Under the pieces are notes generated by a model. The model was not told where the DNA came from, did not search any database, and was given only the letters and a program-made list of their open reading frames with translations. From Burkholderiales bacterium (GTDB lineage: Bacteria > Pseudomonadota > Gammaproteobacteria > Burkholderiales > Burkholderiaceae_C): DNA of 6,114 nt. Numbering within the stretch: position 1 is the first letter of the stretch; every line of letters begins with the position of its first letter. A program made the translations under genes and the position numbers. Location of the stretch: assembly GCA_025352345.1 (NCBI GenBank), contig JANXTP010000007.1:1-6114 (forward strand), read 5' to 3'. Of this stretch, positions 1 through 6,114 are shown piece after piece.

Positions 1-1237
1 TCTCCTCCTTGAAGTACTGCGTGCGGTCGATGCGCCGCTTCGACAACTCGATGCGCGAGGCGTCGTAGTAGGAGCCTTCGAGCTGCCGCATTTCGCGCCG
101 TACCACCTCGTCGCGCGTCTTGGTGTTGCCGGCGACATTGATGTGTCGCACATACACGCGCCGCTGGGGGTCGGCCTGCAACACGATCTCGACACGGCCA
201 TTGACCCGGTCGATCTCCGGGCGGGCATCGACGCGGGCGAAGGCGTAGCCGAAGGTGCCGAATTTTTCGGTGAATGCCTTGGTCGTCGCGGCGACTTCCT
301 CGACCCGGTAGATCTGTCCCGGCTTGATGGTGACCAGGGTCTTGAATTCATCTTCCTTGGACAGGTACTGACCCTGCAGCTTGATGGCAGTAACGGTGTA
401 GGGCTGGCCTTCCTTGATGTTGATGGTGATCGAAATGTCCTGTTTGTCAGGCGAGATGGCGATCTGCGTCGACTCGACGTTGAATTCTAGGTACCCACGG
501 TTCAGGTACCAGGCCTTCAGCGTTTCCAGGTCGGCGTTCAGCTTGGCACGCGAGTACCGATCCGACTTGGTGTAGAACGACAGCAAGCCGGTTTCATCCA
601 GTTCGAACAGGCCCTTCAGTTCCCTCTCGCTGTAGTCTCGGCTGCCGAGGACGCGGATCTCCCGGATTCGGGCCACCGAGCCCTCGACCACGTTGAAGGT
701 CACATTGACACGGTTGCGCTCCTGCGGCGTCACTTTGGTGGTGACTTCCACGCCGTACAGGCTGCGGGTCAGGTACTGGCGCTTGAGCTCCTGCTCGGCA
801 CGGTCGGCCAGCGCGTTGTCGAACGGCTGGCCTTCACCGACGCCGAAATCCTTCAGCGCCTTGATCAGCACGTCCTTCTCGAATTCCTTGGTGCCGACGA
901 AATCGATGCTGCTGATGATCGAGCGTTCCTCGACGACGACCACCACCACCGACCCGGCGATCTGGATGCGCACGTCCTTGAACAAGCCGGTGGCGAACAA
1001 AGCGCGCAGTGCCGCCACGCCTTTTTCGTCGTTGTAGTTGTCGCCGATGCGAAACGGCAGCGACGCGAACACGGTGCCGGCATCGGTGCGTTGCAGGCCT
1101 TCCACGCGGATGTCGGTCAGCTGGAAAGGTTCAACCGCCCACGCGTTGGCCCCGAGCAGACCCATCGCGAGAAACACGGAAACCAGGCGGGTTCGAAACG
1201 ACGTCAGACAGAAGATGGTTCGCAAGATGGGTCGCAT
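1..1237 (-). CDS. bamA: Outer membrane protein assembly factor BamA, N-terminal part (runs off the window)
   Basis: BamA is the core of the BAM complex, which folds and inserts beta-barrel proteins into the outer membrane. The visible 412 codons hold a signal peptide and the periplasmic POTRA repeats; the C-terminal barrel lies beyond position 1. The signal peptide has arginines at 2, 6, 15 and 17, a hydrophobic stretch at about 18-30, and a likely cleavage site after ANAWA (residue 34). Five POTRA repeats follow at about 38-104, 105-185, 188-276, 279-357 and 360 to the edge. Family-typical stretches are VEGLQR (45-50), ALFATGLFKDVR (79-90), GYLEFNVEST (249-258) and VRREMRQLEG (379-388). The start is the first ATG, 8 nt after the rseP stop. 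It has no recognisable Shine-Dalgarno sequence, so translation is probably coupled to rseP. The next in-frame ATG (residue 25) would destroy the signal peptide. The frame is intact as far as it can be seen. Confidence 0.97.
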   Translation of the reverse strand, partial: MRPILRTIFCLTSFRTRLVSVFLAMGLLGANAWAVEPFQLTDIRVEGLQRTDAGTVFASLPFRIGDNYNDEKGVAALRALFATGLFKDVRIQIAGSVVVVVVEERSIISSIDFVGTKEFEKDVLIKALKDFGVGEGQPFDNALADRAEQELKRQYLTRSLYGVEVTTKVTPQERNRVNVTFNVVEGSVARIREIRVLGSRDYSERELKGLFELDETGLLSFYTKSDRYSRAKLNADLETLKAWYLNRGYLEFNVESTQIAISPDKQDISITINIKEGQPYTVTAIKLQGQYLSKEDEFKTLVTIKPGQIYRVEEVAATTKAFTEKFGTFGYAFARVDARPEIDRVNGRVEIVLQADPQRRVYVRHINVAGNTKTRDEVVRREMRQLEGSYYDASRIELSKRRIDRTQYFKEE

Positions 1238-1245
1238 AAGGAAAA

Positions 1246-2613
1246 TTAAGGCAGGCCCACGAGTCGGACCACGTCATTGAAGAGCGCGATGGACATCAGC
1301 ATCAGCATGATCACCACCCCCCCGCGCTGCAGTCGTTCCAGCCACAACACCGAAACAGGGCGCCCTGTCGTCGCTTCGAAAAGATGGTACAGGAGGTGCC
1401 CACCGTCGAGCATCGGCAATGGCAACAGGTTCAACACACCGAGGCTGATGCTGACCACCGCGAGAAAACCGAGGTAGTAGGCCAGCCCGACGCGCACCGA
1501 CTGGCCGGCGTAATCAGCGATGGTCAACGGGCCGGTGAGGTTTTTCAGCGAAGCCTCGCCGATCACCATGCGGCCGAACATCTTCAATGTCAGCACCGAC
1601 ATGTCCACCGTGCGGCGCACCGCTTGCGACAGACCGTCAAAGAAGCCATGTCGCACCAGGACCATTTCCGGCGGCCCGCCGATGAAGGCCTCGATGCGCC
1701 CGATGCGGCGCTCGCCATCGGCCACCGCGACGGGCTCGACATCGAGCTGCAGCCGCAGCGCACCGCGTTCGACCAGCCAGTGCTGCGGCGTGATGACACT
1801 CGCCGACCCGCTGGATCGGATCAGGTCGCGCAGGCTGGCAGCGTCGGCGATCGGCATGCCGTCTACCGACAGCACCCGGTCACCGGCGTGCAGACCGGCG
1901 GCCTCCGCCGCACCACCCGGCTTGATCTGAGCCATCACCGGCTCGGCATAGACACCGCCCAGTCCGATGCGCCGCATCAGTTGCGCATCGATGTCACGGC
2001 TGCCCAGTCGATCGAGTTCGAGGACCACCTGGCGCTCGTGCTGACCCTGGGCATCGACCACGCGCAGGTACAACGCCTCGCCGCGCAGCACCCCCTGCGT
2101 CACATGCCAGACCAGGTCGGTCATCGACTGCACATCGGTCCATGCCTCGCCGTCGGCCGAACCGGCCTGCACCCAGTCACCTGCCCGCAGGCCGGCCCGC
2201 TCGGCCATGCTGGCGACCACCGGTGAACCGAGCAACGCCTTCGGCTCGTTCATGCCGATCCAGTACGAGCTGGCATAGAGCGCCACCGCGAGCAGCAGGT
2301 TGGCGATCGGACCCGCCGCGACGATGGCGGACCGCTTCCACAGCGACTGGCGGTTGAAGGCGCGGGTCAGTTGCGCCGGATCCACCGGCGCCTCGCGCTC
2401 ATCGAGCATGCGCACATAACCGCCCAGCGGCAGCATGGAGACGACGAATTCGGTGCTGTCGGGTGTGGCCTGACGCCGCCAGATCACGCGGCCGAAGCCG
2501 ACCGAGAACCGCAGCACCTTGACGCCGCAGGCGACGGCAACACGGTAATGCCCGTACTCGTGCACGACGATCAGCACGCCCAGGGTGAACAGGAAAGCGA
2601 GCACGGTGATCAT
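1246..2613 (-). CDS. rseP: RseP, site-2 intramembrane zinc metalloprotease (sigma-E pathway)
   Basis: RseP is an inner-membrane protease. In the known pathway it cuts the anti-sigma factor RseA within the membrane after DegS has cut it, releasing sigma-E; it also clears signal-peptide remnants. The protein is 455 residues, close to the 450 of E. coli. The zinc-binding HEYGH is at 18-22 in the first membrane segment, followed by FSVGFG (36-41). GPIANLLLA (101-109) opens the second segment. Two PDZ domains lie at about 128-205 and 220-295, the second with GLHAGDRVLSVDG (240-252). The third metal ligand is D403 in NLLPLPMLDGGH (395-406), and a last membrane segment spans about 431-446. I chose the ATG at 2613, which overlaps the dxr stop as ATGA and begins MITVLAFLF, a normal family N-terminus. 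A longer frame from 2694 would add 27 polar, family-unlike residues lying inside dxr. The substrate RseA is not encoded in the window. Confidence 0.96.
   Translation of the reverse strand: MITVLAFLFTLGVLIVVHEYGHYRVAVACGVKVLRFSVGFGRVIWRRQATPDSTEFVVSMLPLGGYVRMLDEREAPVDPAQLTRAFNRQSLWKRSAIVAAGPIANLLLAVALYASSYWIGMNEPKALLGSPVVASMAERAGLRAGDWVQAGSADGEAWTDVQSMTDLVWHVTQGVLRGEALYLRVVDAQGQHERQVVLELDRLGSRDIDAQLMRRIGLGGVYAEPVMAQIKPGGAAEAAGLHAGDRVLSVDGMPIADAASLRDLIRSSGSASVITPQHWLVERGALRLQLDVEPVAVADGERRIGRIEAFIGGPPEMVLVRHGFFDGLSQAVRRTVDMSVLTLKMFGRMVIGEASLKNLTGPLTIADYAGQSVRVGLAYYLGFLAVVSISLGVLNLLPLPMLDGGHLLYHLFEATTGRPVSVLWLERLQRGGVVIMLMLMSIALFNDVVRLVGLP
2610..2613 (-). other. ATGA stop-start overlap of dxr and rseP
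   Basis: The rseP ATG (2613-2611) shares bases with the dxr TGA (2612-2610). No Shine-Dalgarno-like purine run stands at the right distance inside the dxr end, so rseP is probably read by ribosomes that have just finished dxr. The overlap also decides the rseP start against the longer upstream frame. Confidence 0.85.
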
Positions 2614-3812
2614 CGGGCGATGCGCTCCGCCCATTGCGACGCAGCACGGCGCACCCGAGTGTCGAGCGCGATCAAACCGTCGATCGAGGTGCATTCATCG
2701 GCCTGCGGCAGCACCGATTCGAGGATGCCGGCGTTGACATGATGAATCTGGTCGAAACCAATGGCACCCGCGAGGAACGCGGCCACCGCGACCTCGTTGG
2801 CGGCATTCAATACGGCGGTACTGCCTTCGGGCGCGCGCAATGTTTCCCAGGCCAGCGGCAGGGCCGGGTAGCGCCGCATGTCCGGTGGCTCGAAGCAGAG
2901 CGCTGCCAGCGACGGGAAGTCGAGCAGCCCGGCTCCCGATTCCATGCGTTCGGGAAACGACAAGCCGTAGGCGATCGGCACCCGCATGTCAGGCGTGCCG
3001 AGCTGCGCCAGTACCGAGTTGTCGCGGCACACCACCATCGAATGCACAATGCTCTGTGGGTGGATGACCACCTTGATCTGCTCAGGTGTCAGGTCGAACA
3101 GCCAGCGTGCCTCGATGACTTCGAGCGCCTTGTTCATCATGGTCGCTGAGTCGACCGAAATCTTGCGACCCATCACCCAGTTCGGGTGCGCGCAAGCCTG
3201 ATCGGGCGTGACGGTGCCCAGGGTGTTCACATCGCGGGTGCGAAACGGCCCGCCTGAGGCGGTGAGGATGATGTGGTCGATGCGCGCAGCCCAGCGGCTG
3301 CGGTCTTCGGGCAAACACTGGAATATCGCCGAGTGCTCGCTGTCGATCGGCAACAGCTGCGCCCCGCCCTCGCGCACCGCCGCCATGAAGAGCGCACCGC
3401 CCACAACCAGTGCCTCCTTGTTGGCCAGCATCAGCCGCTTGCCCGTCCGCGCGGCGGCCAGGCAAGGCGGCAAGCCGGCCGCGCCGACGATCGCCGCCAT
3501 CACTGCATCGACCTCGGGGTGCGAAGCCATCTCGCACAGCGCCTGTGCGCCGACCAGCACCGCGGTGGCGCTGCCGGCATCGCGCAGCTTCGCCTGCAGC
3601 GTTTGCGCCGACGCGGTGTCGGGCAGCACGGCGAAGCGCGGGCTCCACGCCAGGCATTGCGCCAGCAATTCATCGGTGCGATGTTGTGCGCTCAGCGCAA
3701 ACACTTCGTAGCGATCGCGGTGGCGTGACAACACGTCCAGCGTGCTGCACCCGATCGAACCGGTCGATCCCAGGATGCAAACGCGCATGCGAGCTTGGTC
3801 GTGGTTGTTCAT
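2610..3812 (-). CDS. dxr: 1-deoxy-D-xylulose 5-phosphate reductoisomerase
   Basis: Dxr (IspC) is the cytosolic enzyme that converts 1-deoxy-D-xylulose 5-phosphate to 2-C-methyl-D-erythritol 4-phosphate using NADPH and a divalent metal. This is the committed step of the MEP isoprenoid pathway. The product is 400 residues (398 in E. coli). The NADPH-binding GSTGSIG is at 15-21. LANKEALV is at 129-136. Metal ligands are D157 and E159 (IDSEH) and E231, in a stretch that includes HPNWVMGRKISVDSATMMNK (209-228). All catalytic positions I can place are present. The start is ambiguous: the ATG at 3812 follows the cdsA stop by 23 nt behind a weak GGTG, while the ATG at 3788 (residue 9) gives MRVCILGSTGSIG, nearer the usual family N-terminus, but has no Shine-Dalgarno sequence. 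The end overlaps the rseP start by 4 nt. Its product feeds the isoprenoid supply used by UppS two genes upstream. Confidence 0.97.
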   Translation of the reverse strand: MNNHDQARMRVCILGSTGSIGCSTLDVLSRHRDRYEVFALSAQHRTDELLAQCLAWSPRFAVLPDTASAQTLQAKLRDAGSATAVLVGAQALCEMASHPEVDAVMAAIVGAAGLPPCLAAARTGKRLMLANKEALVVGGALFMAAVREGGAQLLPIDSEHSAIFQCLPEDRSRWAARIDHIILTASGGPFRTRDVNTLGTVTPDQACAHPNWVMGRKISVDSATMMNKALEVIEARWLFDLTPEQIKVVIHPQSIVHSMVVCRDNSVLAQLGTPDMRVPIAYGLSFPERMESGAGLLDFPSLAALCFEPPDMRRYPALPLAWETLRAPEGSTAVLNAANEVAVAAFLAGAIGFDQIHHVNAGILESVLPQADECTSIDGLIALDTRVRRAASQWAERIAR

Positions 3813-3835
3813 GTCACACCGAGATCAGGCTGTGG

Positions 3836-4672
3836 TCAGACGGAACTGAGGGCGAGCGCCAACGGAAACACCGGCAGCAAGGCGTCAACGCGATCAAGCA
3901 CACCGCCATGGCCCGGCAGCAAGCCACTGCTGTCTTTGGCGCCAGCGTTGCGTTTGACCAGCGACTCGACCAGGTCACCCACCACCCCCATCGCCACCAG
4001 GAACACGCAGACCAGCACCAAACCAACGGGTCCGTACCGCAAGTACAGGTGGGTGAACAGGCTGGGCGAGTCCAGTACCCAGGTGCGATCGATGGCCATC
4101 CACAGCACCGCCAGCAGCAGCACGCCGAGCATGCCGCTCCACACGCCCTCCCAGCTCTTGCCGGGGCTGATCGCCAAGGCCAGCTTGCGCCGACCAAACG
4201 CCCGACCGCCGAAATAGGCGGCGATGTCGGACATCCACACCAAGCTGAACACCGACAGGATGAAATTGACGCCGATGGTGCGTGCGCCGGCCATCGCCAA
4301 CCAGGCCAACCACAAGCCCACCAGTCCCAGCGCCCAGCGCAGGCCTTGCGGCAACAGGCCCCAGCCCGCCGGCCCGACCTTCAGCGACCAGCCCCCCCCC
4401 AGCACCCACCCCCCCATCGCCAGCCACCACGCCGTCGGCGGTGCGCTGCGTACCCAGCCGGCGCCCAGCGCCAGCGCACACGCGCCACCGAGCAGCACGA
4501 CAAAGGCGACCGCGGTCAGCGCGCTGCCACCGTTGAGTCGCACCCATTCCCAGCCGGCCGCCGCAATGAACAGCACCGTCAACACCACAAAAGGCAATAC
4601 CACCGGGGCAAACAGCGCAGGCAGGAACACACCCAGCAACACCAGGGCGGTGATGATTCGCTGCTTCAGCAT
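3836..4672 (-). CDS. cdsA: Phosphatidate cytidylyltransferase (CDP-diacylglycerol synthase)
   Basis: CdsA is an inner-membrane enzyme that makes CDP-diacylglycerol and pyrophosphate from CTP and phosphatidic acid, feeding synthesis of phosphatidylethanolamine, phosphatidylglycerol and cardiolipin. The 278-residue product is strongly hydrophobic, with roughly eight membrane segments judged by eye (for example about 6-38, 52-72, 112-130, 181-195 and 215-232). The family signature lies near the C-terminus: SLVKRNAGAKDSS (237-249) then LPGHGGVLDRVD (252-263), with all key K, D, H, G and R positions present. A second conserved stretch is WMSDIAAYFGGRAFG (146-160) followed by SPGKSWEG (169-176). 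The ATG is 2 nt after the uppS stop with no Shine-Dalgarno sequence, which suggests translational coupling. The part around residues 86-95 (MGGWVLGGGW) is encoded by G tracts of 7 and 9 bases, and the frame is intact across them. Confidence 0.95.
   Translation of the reverse strand: MLKQRIITALVLLGVFLPALFAPVVLPFVVLTVLFIAAAGWEWVRLNGGSALTAVAFVVLLGGACALALGAGWVRSAPPTAWWLAMGGWVLGGGWSLKVGPAGWGLLPQGLRWALGLVGLWLAWLAMAGARTIGVNFILSVFSLVWMSDIAAYFGGRAFGRRKLALAISPGKSWEGVWSGMLGVLLLAVLWMAIDRTWVLDSPSLFTHLYLRYGPVGLVLVCVFLVAMGVVGDLVESLVKRNAGAKDSSGLLPGHGGVLDRVDALLPVFPLALALSSV
4392..4415 (-). other. G-tract pair within cdsA, a G-quadruplex-type motif
   Basis: On the coding strand the order is G7 (4415-4409), T, G3 (4407-4405), TGCT, then G9 (4400-4392). 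This meets the usual four-run G3+ pattern with loops of 1, 1 and 4 bases, so both the coding strand and the cdsA mRNA could form a G-quadruplex. It encodes residues 86-94 of CdsA, in a Gly/Trp-rich stretch between membrane segments. Long G runs of this kind are also prone to slippage and to sequencing error; here the frame is open through both. Confidence 0.7.
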
Positions 4673-4674
4673 GG

Positions 4675-5451
4675 TCAGCGTGCGAGCGGCAACTCAACGG
4701 CATGCGCATCCTTGATCGCTCCGAAGCGGCGGTCACGGCGGGCGTACTCGGCCAGTGCGGCATCGAGCTCGGCCTCGCCGAATTCAGGCCACAGGCAATC
4801 GGAAAAACACAGCTCTGAATAGGCCGCCTGCCACAGCAGGAAGTTGCTGATGCGCACCTCGCCGCCGGTGCGAATGAACAGATCCGGATCAGGCGCATGG
4901 CTCAGCGCCATGTAGCGGCTGAGCGTGGCCTCGTCCAGTTCATCGGCACGGATGCCGGCGCGGATCGCCCGCTGACAGGCCTGAACCACATCCCAGCGGC
5001 CGCCGTAGTTGAAGGCGACCGACAAAGTGATGCGGGTGTTGTGTCGGGTGCTGCTCTCGGCGTGGTCCCAGGCCTCGCGCACGTGGGCGGCGATGTCGGT
5101 TCGGTCGCCGACGATGCGCACCCGCACCCCGTTTTTGTGCATTACACCGAGGTATTTCGAAACCGCCAGCAGCACCAGCGACATCAGCCCGGACACCTCG
5201 TCATTCGGGCGTTTCCAGTTCTCGGACGAGAAGGCGAACACCGTCAGGTATTCGACGCCACGATCGGCACAAGCCAGCACCGTGTTGACCAGCGTGTCGA
5301 CGCCCTGCTTGTGACCGAGAAAACGTGGCTTGAAGCGGCTCTTCGCCCAACGGCCATTGCCATCCATCACGATGGCAATGTGACGAGGAACCTCCGAGGC
5401 GTTCGGCAGAGCGCTCACTGAATCTGGCACCTCAAGAACTGACCGTCGCAT
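4675..5451 (-). CDS. uppS: Undecaprenyl diphosphate synthase (cis-prenyltransferase)
   Basis: UppS (IspU) condenses farnesyl diphosphate with eight isopentenyl diphosphates in cis to give C55 undecaprenyl diphosphate, the precursor of the lipid carrier for peptidoglycan, O-antigen and other surface polymers. The product is 258 residues, near the usual 250. Visible motifs are HIAIVMDGNGRWAK (24-37, catalytic D30), GHKQG (46-50, H47), FAFSSENW (72-79), FNYGGRWD (148-155), PDPDLFIRTGGE (187-198) and RISNFLLWQ (200-208). R194, R200 and E213 match the E. coli substrate- and metal-binding positions, with the same numbers. Residue 199 is Val where E. coli has His. The ATG at 5451 lies 15 nt after the frr stop with no purine-rich Shine-Dalgarno sequence. 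It leaves a polar leader of about 20 residues before the first motif, so a slightly later start cannot be excluded. The gene ends 2 nt before cdsA. Confidence 0.96.
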   Translation of the reverse strand: MRRSVLEVPDSVSALPNASEVPRHIAIVMDGNGRWAKSRFKPRFLGHKQGVDTLVNTVLACADRGVEYLTVFAFSSENWKRPNDEVSGLMSLVLLAVSKYLGVMHKNGVRVRIVGDRTDIAAHVREAWDHAESSTRHNTRITLSVAFNYGGRWDVVQACQRAIRAGIRADELDEATLSRYMALSHAPDPDLFIRTGGEVRISNFLLWQAAYSELCFSDCLWPEFGEAELDAALAEYARRDRRFGAIKDAHAVELPLAR

Positions 5452-5466
5452 GGAGCGAGGCGCGCG

Positions 5467-6027
5467 TCATACCGCCATCACTTCCGCTTCTTTGGCCGTC
5501 ACCAGGCGATCGATCTCAGCGATCGTGCGATCGGTCAACTTCTGCATCTCGTCGAGCGACCGGCGTTCATCGTCCTCGGAAATTTCCTTGTCCTTCAGCA
5601 ACCGCTTGGCGTGGTCGTTGGCGTCGCGGCGCAGGTTGCGCACGGCGATGCGGGCGTCCTCGCCGACGTTGCGAACGATCTTGGTCAGGTCCCGACGACG
5701 CTCTTCGCTCAAGGCCGGCATCGGCACGCGGATCAGGTCGCCCTGCGACGAGGGGTTCAGGCCCAGGTCGCTTTCGCGGATGGCCTTCTCGATCTTGGCG
5801 CCCATGCCTTTTTCCCAGGGCTGGACGCTGATCGTGCGGGCATCGACCAAGCTGACATTGGCCACCTGGCTGATCGGCACCGGCGAGCCGTAGTAGTCGA
5901 CATGCACCTGATCCAAGATGCCCGGGTGCGCACGACCGGTGCGGATCTTGTGAAGCTCATTCTTGAATGCTTCGACCGAGCGGCTCATCTTCGCCTCGGC
6001 GTTCTTCTTGATCTCGGCAATGCTCAT
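5467..6027 (-). CDS. frr: Ribosome recycling factor
   Basis: RRF works with EF-G in the cytosol to split the post-termination ribosome so that subunits can start a new round. The product is 186 residues (185 in E. coli). It shows the expected two-part build: a three-helix bundle made by residues 1 to about 29 and about 105-186, and a small beta domain between them. Family motifs are KIRTGRAHP (27-35), YYGSPVPI (45-52), QPWEKG (69-74) and AVRNLRRDANDHAKR (128-142). The last third is rich in charged residues with helix-forming spacing. The ATG at 6027 sits behind a good Shine-Dalgarno sequence (AGGA, 7 nt spacer), the clearest in the window. The gene lies 57 nt after pyrH and 15 nt before uppS, the classical pyrH-frr-uppS order. 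Confidence 0.98.
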   Translation of the reverse strand: MSIAEIKKNAEAKMSRSVEAFKNELHKIRTGRAHPGILDQVHVDYYGSPVPISQVANVSLVDARTISVQPWEKGMGAKIEKAIRESDLGLNPSSQGDLIRVPMPALSEERRRDLTKIVRNVGEDARIAVRNLRRDANDHAKRLLKDKEISEDDERRSLDEMQKLTDRTIAEIDRLVTAKEAEVMAV

Positions 6028-6029
6028 CG

Positions 6030-6038
6030 CCCTGTCCT
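6030..6038 (-). promoter_or_regulatory. Shine-Dalgarno sequence of frr
   Basis: The coding strand reads AGGACAGGG just before the frr ATG. AGGA has a 7-nt spacer to the start, the ideal range, while the following AGGG lies only 2 nt away and is too close to serve. This fixes the frr start at 6027. The other genes in the row lack a comparable site. Confidence 0.75.
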
Positions 6039-6039
6039 G

Positions 6040-6075
6040 CTGATGTCGCTGTTCATATCGCTGCGGGTGTCGCTG
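6040..6075 (-). repeat. Three imperfect 12-bp tandem units in the pyrH-frr gap
   Basis: On the coding strand three consecutive 12-mers each begin CAGCGAYA: cagcgacacccg (6075-6064), cagcgatatgaa (6063-6052) and cagcgacatcag (6051-6040). The first six bases are identical in all three and the period is exact. The array fills most of the 57-bp gap and ends just before the frr Shine-Dalgarno site. It forms no obvious hairpin and shows no terminator-like T run. It may be a simple tandem duplication remnant; a function is not evident. Confidence 0.6.
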
Positions 6076-6084
6076 TCTGCGCTC

Positions 6085-6114
6085 TCACACATGGACGAGC
6101 GTGCCTTCGTCCTC
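6085..6114 (-). CDS. pyrH: UMP kinase PyrH, last 9 codons and stop (gene runs off the window)
   Basis: Read on the minus strand from the window edge, codons give EDEGTLVHV followed by TGA. Bacterial uridylate kinases end in a conserved beta-strand of the form G-T-L-(V/I) shortly before the stop; the E. coli protein also ends in a GTL-type tail. This short C-terminus directly upstream of frr therefore fits pyrH. PyrH phosphorylates UMP to UDP with ATP and is the usual neighbour 5' of frr in proteobacteria. Only 30 bases are visible, so the call rests on the tail motif plus the gene order. No catalytic residues can be checked here. Confidence 0.85.
   Translation of the reverse strand, partial: EDEGTLVHV

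Noticed and set aside
1291..1306. CATCAG-type repeat on the plus strand near the rseP end
   Set aside because: It is the antisense of the Met-Leu-Met-Leu-Met-Ser codons in the last membrane segment of RseP and is explained by the protein.
1317..1323. G7 run (coding strand) in the last part of rseP
   Set aside because: It is a single run encoding Gly-Gly-Val in a membrane segment, without partner G runs for a quadruplex and with the frame intact, so it is less notable than the cdsA tracts.
1384..2226. 280-codon open frame on the plus strand opposite rseP
   Set aside because: It has the same Gln/His/Arg/Asp-rich antisense composition and no motif, and rseP is intact on the other strand with all its catalytic residues.
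2614..2694. 27-residue N-terminal extension of RseP
   Set aside because: It lies wholly within the dxr C-terminal coding sequence, is polar and unlike any family N-terminus, and the ATG at 2613 overlapping the dxr stop gives the normal start.
3082..3657. 191-codon minus-strand open frame inside dxr
   Set aside because: It is a shifted frame of dxr with Arg/Gly/Ala-rich low-complexity sequence, while dxr itself is fully conserved across this region.
3410..4822. 470-codon open frame on the plus strand covering cdsA and parts of dxr and uppS
   Set aside because: It lies antisense to well-recognised genes. Its product is low-complexity, rich in Gln, His, Pro, Arg and Ala, with no recognisable domain, as expected from the G+C-biased codon positions of the opposite strand.
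5508..5532. Cluster of four GATC sites near the 3' end of frr
   Set aside because: The sites fall in codons for a conserved D-R-T-I-A-E-I-D-R helix (GAT CGC and ATC GCT pairs) and are explained by the amino acids and codon bias; there is no sign of an origin or regulatory role.

Overview
This window is a stretch of bacterial chromosome carrying one tightly packed gene row, all on the minus strand. In transcription order it reads pyrH (last 9 codons only), frr, uppS, cdsA, dxr, rseP and bamA (first 412 codons only). Base composition is G+C rich. The gene order is the conserved proteobacterial order, and the protein motifs fit a betaproteobacterium, most likely of the Burkholderiales. That placement is an inference from gene order, composition and protein resemblance. 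I cannot name a genus from this sequence.

Layout from right to left: the pyrH tail ends at 6085. A 57-bp gap follows, holding a 12-bp-period repeat and the only clear Shine-Dalgarno sequence in the window, in front of frr. From frr on, the genes are separated by 15, 2, 23, -4 and 8 nt. I see no terminator and no room for a substantial internal promoter region. Every gap is under 60 bp, so there is no gene-free stretch over 300 bases. The plus strand holds no gene I can support; its long open frames are shadows of the minus-strand genes.

How the genes fit together: PyrH makes UDP, and Frr recycles ribosomes after termination. Dxr is the committed step of the MEP pathway, which supplies the isoprenoid units that UppS assembles into the C55 carrier lipid for cell-wall and surface-polysaccharide synthesis. 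CdsA makes CDP-diacylglycerol for phospholipids. RseP is the intramembrane protease of the envelope-stress response, and BamA inserts outer-membrane beta-barrel proteins. The row therefore couples basic growth functions to envelope construction and its stress sensing. In related genomes the row usually continues after bamA with skp/ompH, lpxD, fabZ and lpxA, and begins upstream of pyrH with rpsB and tsf; none of these lies in the window.

I found no mobile element, CRISPR array, RNA gene or undescribed system. The items worth a second look are small: a G-quadruplex-like pair of G tracts inside cdsA, the 12-bp repeat before frr, the near absence of Shine-Dalgarno sequences inside the row, and a His-to-Val change next to the active site of UppS.
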